DNA from: Rugamonas brunnea | Lineage (GTDB): Bacteria > Pseudomonadota > Gammaproteobacteria > Burkholderiales > Burkholderiaceae_D | Direction of reading: 5' to 3' | DNA length: 64,000 bases | Assembly: GCF_014042345.1 (NCBI RefSeq) | Contig: NZ_JACEZT010000007.1 | Location: forward strand, 62,001 to 126,000 | In this document: positions 57,798 through 64,000 of the stretch, one piece after another | Layout: every line of letters starts with the position of its first letter | How positions within the stretch are numbered: position 1 is the first letter of the stretch | Position numbers and translations under genes: made by a program | Notes under the pieces: model-generated | What the model was told of the DNA's origin: nothing | Database searches by the model: none | What the model saw: the letters and a program-made list of their open reading frames with translations, nothing else

Positions 57798-58949
57798 TCA
57801 GGTGTTGAGCGTGAATTCCGTGAACGAGGTGTCCGATGCCGGCTTGGCGGGCGCCTCCGGTTCGGATGGCGCCTGGGCCAGTTTGCTGTCCGGGCCGTTA
57901 TTGAGCAGCCAAAGCAGGTTGGTGGCCGAATCGGCGTTGGCCAGCGCTTCCTCCTGGCTGACGGCGCCGTCCTTCACCAGCTTGAGCAGCGCATGTTCGA
58001 ATGATTGCGAGCCGGGCGACATGCTGTTGTCCATCGCTTCCTTGATCTGGCCGATCTCGCCTTTCTCGATCAGGTCCGCGATGTGGCGCGTGTTGAGCAT
58101 CACTTCCACGGCGGCCGTGCGCATGCCGCCATTGATCGAGCGCACCAGGCGCTGCGACACGATGGCCTTGACGGTGGAGGCCAGGTCCTGCAGCAGGGCG
58201 GGGCGGTTCTCGATCGGGTAGAACGAGATGATGCGGTTCAGCGCGTTGTAGCTGTTGTTGGCGTGCAGCGTGGCCAGCACCAGGTGGCCGGACTGCGCGT
58301 AGGCCAGCGCAGCGGCCATGGTTTCCTTGTCGCGGATCTCGCCGATCAGGATCGCGTCGGGCGCCTGGCGCAGCGAATTGCGCAGCGCCGTGGCGTAGTC
58401 CTTGGCGTCGCTGCCGATCTCGCGCTGGTTGACGATGGACTTCTTGTTCTTGAACAGATACTCGATCGGGTCTTCGAGCGTGAGGATGTGGCCGGGCCGC
58501 AGTTCGTTGCGGTGGTCCAGCATGGAGGCGATGGTGGTGGATTTGCCCGAGCCGGTGGAGCCGACCAGCAGCAGCAGGCCCCGTTTTTCCATGATCAGGT
58601 CCGACAGCACGGGCGGCAGCCCCAGTTCGCCCAGCACGGGGATGGTGGCCGGCACGAAGCGGAACACGGCCGAAATGCTGCCGCGCTGGCGGAACGCCGA
58701 CAGGCGGAAGCGCCCCAGGTTGGGCACGGAGATACCGATGTTGAGCTCATTTTCCCGCTCCAGCTCCGCCATCTCGGCCGCGCTGCACACTTCCGACAGC
58801 AGCACCGTGACGTTGTCCGGCTCCAGTTTCTGCTGGTTGATGGGGATCAGGTTGCCGTTGATCTTGATGTGGACCGGGGAATTGACCGCGAAGAACATGT
58901 CCGACGCGTTTTTTTCCTTCATCAGCTGGAACAGGCGCTCCATCGCCAT
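57798..58949 (-). CDS. pilU: Type IV pilus retraction ATPase PilU
   Basis: 383 aa. An N-terminal PAS-like domain precedes the GspE/PilT ATPase: Walker A GSTGSGKSTT (about 131), Asp box LEDPIEYLF, Walker B-like ILIGEIRDKETM, His box HLVLATLHANN. The C-terminal QSFEHALLKLVKDGAVSQEEAL and NLLWLLNN are PilU rather than PilT features, and the length fits PilU (~380). Powers pilus retraction together with PilT, which is not in the window. 91 bases downstream of dapD. Confidence 0.88.
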   Translation of the reverse strand: MAMERLFQLMKEKNASDMFFAVNSPVHIKINGNLIPINQQKLEPDNVTVLLSEVCSAAEMAELERENELNIGISVPNLGRFRLSAFRQRGSISAVFRFVPATIPVLGELGLPPVLSDLIMEKRGLLLLVGSTGSGKSTTIASMLDHRNELRPGHILTLEDPIEYLFKNKKSIVNQREIGSDAKDYATALRNSLRQAPDAILIGEIRDKETMAAALAYAQSGHLVLATLHANNSYNALNRIISFYPIENRPALLQDLASTVKAIVSQRLVRSINGGMRTAAVEVMLNTRHIADLIEKGEIGQIKEAMDNSMSPGSQSFEHALLKLVKDGAVSQEEALANADSATNLLWLLNNGPDSKLAQAPSEPEAPAKPASDTSFTEFTLNT

Positions 58950-59040
58950 GGCGTTCTCCTCGTGTGGTGCGGTCGGGCGCCGCGCGCGCGGTGCGTGTGC
59001 AGCCGGCGCGCGCGGGCAGGTGCGGGGCTAAGCGTGGGGC

Positions 59041-59868
59041 TTAGATACCGCGCAGCAGTTCGTTGATGCCGGTCTTGGCGCGGGTCTTGGCGTCCACGCG
59101 CTTGACGATCACGGCGCAGTACAGCGAGTACTTGCCGTCGTCCGAAGGCAGGTTGCCCGACACCACCACCGAGCCGGCCGGCACGCGGCCGTAGGTCACT
59201 TCGCCCGTGGCGCGGTCGTAGATCTTGGTCGACTGGCCGATGTACACGCCCATCGAGATCACCGAGTTTTCTTCCACGATCACGCCTTCCACGATCTCGG
59301 AACGGGCGCCGATGAAGCAGTTGTCCTCGATGATGGTGGGGTTGGCCTGCATCGGCTCCAACACGCCGCCGATGCCCACGCCACCCGACAGGTGCACGTT
59401 CTTGCCAATCTGGGCGCACGAACCGACGGTGGCCCAGGTGTCGACCATGGCGCCTTCATCGACGTAGGCGCCGATGTTGACGTAGGAAGGCATCAGCACC
59501 ACGTTCTTGCCGATGAACGAGCCGCGGCGGGCCACGGCTGGCGGCACCACGCGGAAGCCGCCCTTGGCGAAATCGTCGGCCGTGTAGTTGGCGAATTTGG
59601 TGGGCACCTTGTCGTAGAACTGCATGGTGCCGTCCGATGGCATGGCCACGTTGTTCTCCAGGCGGAACGACAGCAGCACGGCCTTCTTGACCCACTGGTT
59701 GACGATCCACTCGGCGCCCGGCTTCTCGGCCACGCGGATGGTGCCCGCGTCCAGGCCAGCGATCACGTGGGCGACGGCGTCGCGCAGCTCGGCGCTACCG
59801 TTGGACGGGTTGATGTTGGCGCGGTCTTCCCATGCCTGGTCGATGATGTTCTGGAGTTGTTGGCTCAT
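59041..59868 (-). CDS. dapD: Tetrahydrodipicolinate N-succinyltransferase DapD
   Basis: 275 aa, the normal length. An N-terminal helical domain is followed by left-handed beta-helix hexapeptide repeats (about 105-215), with FVGKNVV-type turns such as [38 protein letters not shown] and [13 protein letters not shown]. Forms the trimer that adds succinate from succinyl-CoA in the DAP pathway. Starts 14 bases after the dapC stop. Confidence 0.95.
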   Translation of the reverse strand: MSQQLQNIIDQAWEDRANINPSNGSAELRDAVAHVIAGLDAGTIRVAEKPGAEWIVNQWVKKAVLLSFRLENNVAMPSDGTMQFYDKVPTKFANYTADDFAKGGFRVVPPAVARRGSFIGKNVVLMPSYVNIGAYVDEGAMVDTWATVGSCAQIGKNVHLSGGVGIGGVLEPMQANPTIIEDNCFIGARSEIVEGVIVEENSVISMGVYIGQSTKIYDRATGEVTYGRVPAGSVVVSGNLPSDDGKYSLYCAVIVKRVDAKTRAKTGINELLRGI

Positions 59869-59882
59869 GATGTGGTTCGCTT

Positions 59883-61109
59883 TTAAGGATTCAGGGTTTT
59901 GCAGAATTGGACGATGCGCCGCGCCGCCTCCAGGCCTTCCTCGGTGCCGGAGACGAGCGCCATGCGGATGCGGTTGCGGCCCGGATTGAGGCCGTGCGCC
60001 TCGCGCGCCAGGAAGCTGCCCGGCAGTACCGTGACATTATATTCGGCGTACAGGCGTTGCGCGAATTCCGTGTCCGACAGGCCGGTGCGGCTGACGTCGG
60101 CCCACAGGTAGAAGCCGGCGTCGGGCAATTCCACCTCCATCACCTCGCGCAGCAGCGGGGTGATGGCGGCGAACTTGGCGCGGTATTGGGCGCGGTTCTG
60201 TTCGACGTGGGTCTCGTCGTTCCAGGCCGCGACCGACGCAGCCTGCACGGCGGTGCTCATGGCGCTGCCGTGATAGGTGCGGTACAACAGGAATTTTTTC
60301 AGCACGTCGGCGTCGCCAGCCACGAAGCCCGAGCGCATGCCGGGCACGTTGGAGCGCTTGGACAGGCTGGAGAACACCACCAGGCGTGCGTACGGGCGCT
60401 CCACCGTGGACAGGCCCAGCATGTGGGCCGCCTGCAGCGCGCCCAGTGGCGGTTCGTCGCCGTGGTAGATCTCGGAATAGCACTCGTCGGCGGCGATGAT
60501 GAAATCGTAGCGCTCGGACAGGGCGAACAGGTGCTCCCAGTCGGTCAGCGTCAGCGTGGCGCCGGTCGGATTGCCGGGCGAGCACACGTACAGCAGGCGC
60601 ACGCGCTGCCACACCTCGGCCGGCACGCTGTCGTAATCGCAGCCGAAGTTGCGGGCCGGGTCGGAATTGACGAAGTAGGGCGTGGCGCCGGCCAGGTAGG
60701 CCGCGCCCTCGTAGATCTGGTAGAACGGATTCGGGCACACCACCAGTGCATCGGCGGCCGGGTCGATCACGGTCTGGGCCAGCGCGAACAGCGCCTCGCG
60801 CGAACCGTTCACGGGCAGCACCTGGGTGGCGCGGTCCAGCGCCGGGATGCCGTAGCGCCGCTCCAGCCAGCCGGCGATGGCGCCGCGCAGCGCTTCCGTG
60901 CCGATGGTGGTCGGGTAGTTGGCCAGGCCGGCGATGTTGTCGATCAGCGCCTGCTGGATGAACGGCGGCGTGGGGTGCTTGGGTTCGCCCATGCCCAGGC
61001 TGATGGCCGTGTGCTGGGTGTTGGGCTGGACCTGGCCGAACAGCTGGCGCAGTTTTTCGAACGGGTAGGATTGCAGCTTGTCGAGATGTGGATTCACGTG
61101 GCGGACCAA
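59883..61109 (-). CDS. dapC: Succinyldiaminopimelate transaminase DapC
   Basis: 408 aa, class I/II PLP aminotransferase. [13 protein letters not shown] at the N-terminus, [10 protein letters not shown], and the PLP-lysine motif [16 protein letters not shown] are as in DapC-type enzymes. It acts between DapD and DapE in the succinylase branch. First gene of the minus-strand dapC-dapD-pilU run. Confidence 0.93.
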   Translation of the reverse strand: MVRHVNPHLDKLQSYPFEKLRQLFGQVQPNTQHTAISLGMGEPKHPTPPFIQQALIDNIAGLANYPTTIGTEALRGAIAGWLERRYGIPALDRATQVLPVNGSREALFALAQTVIDPAADALVVCPNPFYQIYEGAAYLAGATPYFVNSDPARNFGCDYDSVPAEVWQRVRLLYVCSPGNPTGATLTLTDWEHLFALSERYDFIIAADECYSEIYHGDEPPLGALQAAHMLGLSTVERPYARLVVFSSLSKRSNVPGMRSGFVAGDADVLKKFLLYRTYHGSAMSTAVQAASVAAWNDETHVEQNRAQYRAKFAAITPLLREVMEVELPDAGFYLWADVSRTGLSDTEFAQRLYAEYNVTVLPGSFLAREAHGLNPGRNRIRMALVSGTEEGLEAARRIVQFCKTLNP

Positions 61110-61590
61110 AAAGCGGAGCAGAGTTAAAAACGCGCGGCGCGAACGGCAAACGGGAACGGCGCGAACAGCGGAACGGCGCGGCGGCGGGTCGGGCAGGGCA
61201 GCCGGGCTCGGTTCAACTTTCCATTATAGCGTCTGCGGCAAGAGTTGGTGGGACGCCGCGCCGCGCCGGGCAACAGGGCATCACTTGCACGCCCGCTTTG
61301 GCCAATAACATTATGAATAGTATGGGTATTTCGCTTCCCGTGACAGCCATTTGTCACTTGCTGACACGGTCGCCGCCACGCCACAGTGGCCGTTGACAGC
61401 GCGCCACCGGCAGGCAGACACTGTACTTGCTGCACGGAAAATAACAACTCAAAGCAAATAGCCGTGCGGCCGGCGGTGCGGCCGGTATGGGCCAGCCCGC
61501 GCCGCCGCCATCCATCGTCTGCGCCTGCCGCGATCGTGCAGCCGCGCCCACCGAGCGCCAGCGCGCTGCGGCCCGACCATCAGGACGATC
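61110..61590. other. Divergent intergenic region between dapC and the chemoreceptor gene
   Basis: 481 bases. Contains the minus-strand TATAAT noted separately and an A/T-rich stretch (about 61300-61335, AATAACATTATGAATAG) likely to include promoters. No open frame here resembles a protein, and I see no clear sigma28 site for the chemoreceptor. Confidence 0.4.
61223..61228 (-). promoter_or_regulatory. Promoter -10 element for dapC
   Basis: TATAAT on the minus strand, 114 bases upstream of the dapC start. No good -35 at 16-18 bases. Placed in the least GC-rich part of the divergent spacer. Confidence 0.4.
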
Positions 61591-63216
61591 ATGCGCACCA
61601 ACCTTCCGGTAAGCCAGCGCGCTTACACCTTCCCCGCCGACCAGACCATCGTCTCGGTGACCGATACCAAGGGCCGCATCGTGTACTGCAATCCCACCTT
61701 TGTGGATATCAGCGGCTTCACGCACGCGGAGTTGATGGGCCAGCCCCACAACATCATCCGCCATCCGGACATGCCGGCCGAGGCCTTCCGCGACCTGTGG
61801 GATACGCTGCAGGAGGGGCGGCCCTGGAGTGGCCTGGTCAAGAACCGCCGCAAGAACGGCGACCACTACTGGGTGCTGGCGCACGCCGCGCCGATGATGG
61901 ACGGTGGCCGCGTGACGGGCTACCTGTCGGTGCGCACGGCGCCCGATCCGGCCGCCGTGGCCATGGCCGAAAAGCTGTACGCCGAAATGCGGGCCGACGC
62001 GGCCAGCGGCCATCCCACCATCACGCTGCGCCACGGCCGTGTGCTGCGCGCCGGCCTGCTGAACCGGCTGCGGCGCCAGCTCACACCATCCACGCGGGGC
62101 CGCATGCTGGCGCTGCAAATGTTGGCGGCGGCCTGCCTGCTCGGGCTGGCGCGCAGCGGCCTGCCCCTGTGGCTGCAGGTGGTCGGCGCCGCGCTGGTGG
62201 CGGGGGCGGCCACGGCCCGCATGTGGCACCTGAACGTGGCGCCGCTGCGCGCCGTGCTGCGCGACGCCAACCAGCTGGCGGCCGGCGACCTGGCGCACAC
62301 GGTCAGCACCGGCGCCAGCGGCACGGTGGGGCAGTTGCAGCGGGCCTTGCTGCAGATGTCGGTCAACCTGCGCGCCGTGGTGCGCGATGTGCGCGACGAG
62401 GTCGATCATTTGCGCAGGAGCGTGCACGATATCGCGGCCGGCAATGCCGACCTGTCGTCCCGCACGGAAGCGCAGGCGGGCAGCCTGCAGCAGATGGCCG
62501 CCGCGCTGGCCGCCATCAACGACAAGGTGCGCGAGGGCGCGCAAGCCGTCAGCGCGGCCACCGGCCTTGCCGGGCAGACGGGCGCCGTGGCGCGCCGCAG
62601 CGACGAGGCGGTGGACGCGGCGGCCCATGCGATGACGGACATTTCCGCGTCGTCCAGCCATATCGGCGAGATCATCCACCTGATCGAATCGGTGGCGTTC
62701 CAGACCAACCTGCTGGCGCTGAACGCGGCGGTGGAGGCGGCCCGCGCCGGTCCGGCCGGACGCGGCTTCGCTGTGGTGGCCACGGAAGTGCGCACGCTGG
62801 CCCAGCGCACCTCGGCGGCGACCCAGCAGATCAAGCAACTGGTGGCCGAGTCGGCCGACCACGTGCGGCAGGGCGCCGGCCGCACGGACGAGGCGCGCGC
62901 CCGCATGCGCGACGCCGTGCAGTCGGTGACGGAGCTGGCCTCGGTGCTGGACGGTATCAGCGACGCGGCCCAGTTGCAGCAGGCCAGCATGGCCGAAGTG
63001 CACGCCGCCGTCGGCCACATCGACGCCATGACGCAGCAGAACGCGGCCCTGGTGGAGCAGCAGCTAGCGGCCGCCGGCGCCTTGTGCGAGCAGGCCGACA
63101 ACGTCAACGATTCGGTGCGCATCTTCCGCCTCAAGGCTGGCGAGGCCACCGTGGCCGAGGCAGACGCGCCGGCCCTGCGCCGTGCCGCGCGCACCCGGCT
63201 GGCCAGCCCGGCCTGA
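61591..63216 (+). CDS. Aer-like PAS chemoreceptor (methyl-accepting chemotaxis protein)
   Basis: 541 aa. N-terminal PAS of the Aer type (about 10-115): [59 protein letters not shown]. Two closely spaced membrane helices (about 170-210), HAMP, and the receptor tip [20 protein letters not shown] with [17 protein letters not shown]. Aer senses redox through PAS-bound FAD and has no periplasmic domain, as here. It lacks a C-terminal NWETF-type pentapeptide for CheR tethering. The stop codon lies in the first unit of a tandem repeat. Confidence 0.9.
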   Translation: MRTNLPVSQRAYTFPADQTIVSVTDTKGRIVYCNPTFVDISGFTHAELMGQPHNIIRHPDMPAEAFRDLWDTLQEGRPWSGLVKNRRKNGDHYWVLAHAAPMMDGGRVTGYLSVRTAPDPAAVAMAEKLYAEMRADAASGHPTITLRHGRVLRAGLLNRLRRQLTPSTRGRMLALQMLAAACLLGLARSGLPLWLQVVGAALVAGAATARMWHLNVAPLRAVLRDANQLAAGDLAHTVSTGASGTVGQLQRALLQMSVNLRAVVRDVRDEVDHLRRSVHDIAAGNADLSSRTEAQAGSLQQMAAALAAINDKVREGAQAVSAATGLAGQTGAVARRSDEAVDAAAHAMTDISASSSHIGEIIHLIESVAFQTNLLALNAAVEAARAGPAGRGFAVVATEVRTLAQRTSAATQQIKQLVAESADHVRQGAGRTDEARARMRDAVQSVTELASVLDGISDAAQLQQASMAEVHAAVGHIDAMTQQNAALVEQQLAAAGALCEQADNVNDSVRIFRLKAGEATVAEADAPALRRAARTRLASPA

Positions 63217-63256
63217 ACCCCAACTGAGCCCCGACTGAACCCGGCCTGAGCCTGGC
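63213..63256 (+). repeat. Four 11-base tandem repeats at the chemoreceptor stop codon
   Basis: Units CTGAACCCCAA, CTGAGCCCCGA, CTGAACCCGGC, CTGAGCCTGGC. The first unit contains the TGA stop. Degenerate copies suggest old replication slippage. Confidence 0.75.
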
Positions 63257-63702
63257 CCAAGCCAAGTTGAGGCTAGCCTGGCCTGGCTTGGCTTGGCTTG
63301 GCTTGGCGGGGCGGGGCGCCCCGCAGCGGCGCCATCCCACCCACTTTCCCGTCGACGTGACGCCCGGTGCCCGTGCATCGGGTGGGCACGTTCACGTGCC
63401 GGTGCAGCGCTGTGCATCAGGCGCCACAAGCATGTGTCGTGTCACGAAATGCGAAGCGTGCGTCGTGAAATGGAAACATGTTTTTTCGCTTTCAATCCTA
63501 TGATGAGTCATCGCTGACCCGGACCGGACAACATAGCCCGGCCAGGACAGCGGGGCTCAAACGATGAGGAGACAGCATCATGCCCACGCCCCCTCGCCAG
63601 TTGACGCACCCGCCTTCAGCCACGGAGTTGCCGCCCAAGCGGCAAGCAAGCAGCACCGTACCAGCAGCGTTTAATACAACAAAATAGAGGAGCAGGCGCA
63701 GC
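63217..63702. other. Intergenic region with repeats upstream of the DUF1302 gene
   Basis: 486 bases. Besides the tandem repeats it has a hairpin GGCACG/CGTGCC (63385-63400) and an A/T-rich block (63470-63505, with TATGAT at 63499) that may be the promoter. The last ~40 bases lead to GAGGAG ahead of the DUF1302 start. No credible gene. Confidence 0.45.
63288..63307 (+). repeat. TTGGC pentamer microsatellite
   Basis: Four perfect TTGGC units preceded by a CTGGC variant. In non-coding DNA between the chemoreceptor and DUF1302 genes; length variation between strains is likely. Confidence 0.8.
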
Positions 63703-64000
63703 ATGAAATCAGCACAATCCACCCATCCATTGGCAATGACCGCACTGGCAGCGGCCCTGTGCGCGATCGGCGCGGCCCACGCGGCGGAACTGGACACGGG
63801 CAACCCCGATGTCGCCATCCGCTTCGACAACACCATCAAGCTCAATGTCGGCCAGCGCGTGAACGGCCAGGAAGCGGCCCTGCTGAAATCGGCCAACTAC
63901 GACGACGGCGACCGCAACTTCAACAAGGGCCTGGTGTCCGAGCGCGTCGACTGGCTGTCGGAACTGGACATCGTGTTCCAGCAGAAGATGGGCATGCGCG
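63703..64000 (+). CDS. DUF1302 family outer-membrane protein, N-terminal part
   Basis: The first 99 codons; the gene runs off the right edge. Signal peptide at about 1-27 (ALAAALCAIGAAHA). The mature start DTGNPDVAIRFDNTIKLNVGQRV, then DDGDRNFNKGLVSERVDWLSELDI, is typical of DUF1302, large (~550-600 aa) outer-membrane proteins often found with DUF1329 lipoproteins and implicated in hydrophobic or sterol/ester substrate handling. GAGGAG ribosome-binding site upstream. Confidence 0.85.
   Translation, partial: MKSAQSTHPLAMTALAAALCAIGAAHAAELDTGNPDVAIRFDNTIKLNVGQRVNGQEAALLKSANYDDGDRNFNKGLVSERVDWLSELDIVFQQKMGMR

Noticed and set aside
61386..61590. Upstream in-frame extension and alternate frames before the Aer-like receptor
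   Set aside because: The PAS domain begins immediately after the ATG at 61591; upstream codons are Arg/Pro/Ala-rich with no conserved residues.

Overview
The window is high-GC DNA from a betaproteobacterium, most likely an Oxalobacteraceae member of the Massilia/Duganella/Telluria type. This assignment is an inference. It rests on the dapC-dapD-pilU and yffB-dapE-prmB neighbourhoods, the OmpR/EnvZ pair, the DUF1302 and FapA families, and the density of two-component, c-di-GMP and chemotaxis genes. I see no rRNA, tRNA, CRISPR array, prophage or intact insertion sequence.

Layout. 1-4379: the end of a LysR regulator, an HDOD protein overlapping a PAS-PAS-GGDEF-EAL protein, a small coiled-coil membrane protein and a DUF1810 protein. 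4529-6921: a ClC transporter, a MarR regulator and a cysteine-free glutaredoxin-fold protein. 6935-13624 (minus strand): a tight five-gene run of M4 protease (protealysin type), emfourin-like inhibitor, hybrid kinase, membrane-anchored periplasmic binding protein and second hybrid kinase. 13995-16226: DUF3820 and SppA. 16242-28394: a Cpx-like envelope-stress module (kinase, regulator, Spy/CpxP-like protein) divergent from an MdtABC-type RND pump with its outer-membrane channel; a perfect CpxR-box-like sequence lies between them. 28590-32877: a CheB/CheR/PAS gene broken by a one-base frameshift, coupled to a PAS histidine kinase. 32917-35052: an S46 dipeptidyl-peptidase with a TTG start.

35186-39502: a PnuC-family vitamin transporter overlapping a NadR-like kinase, an outer-membrane barrel protein, and a TonB-dependent receptor preceded by a clear TPP riboswitch. 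Together these suggest thiamine (or nicotinamide riboside) uptake. 39600-43655: an Imm26-like orphan, a secreted protein of unknown function, envZ, ompR and a small exported protein. 43847-47779: two tandem FapA (DUF342) paralogues, followed by arfB, cheW and a REP-like perfect-hairpin repeat. 49132-61109 (minus strand): yheS-like ABC-F, prmB, dapE, yffB, then pilU, dapD and dapC. This run is interrupted at 53897-57790 by a plus-strand operon of a YfiN-like diguanylate cyclase, a TonB-dependent receptor and YfiR. 61591-64000: an Aer-like chemoreceptor and the start of a DUF1302 protein.

The most promising candidates for undescribed systems are the protease/inhibitor/SBP/two-kinase operon, the YfiN-receptor-YfiR operon in which a TonB receptor stands where YfiB would be expected, and the riboswitch-linked vitamin uptake locus.
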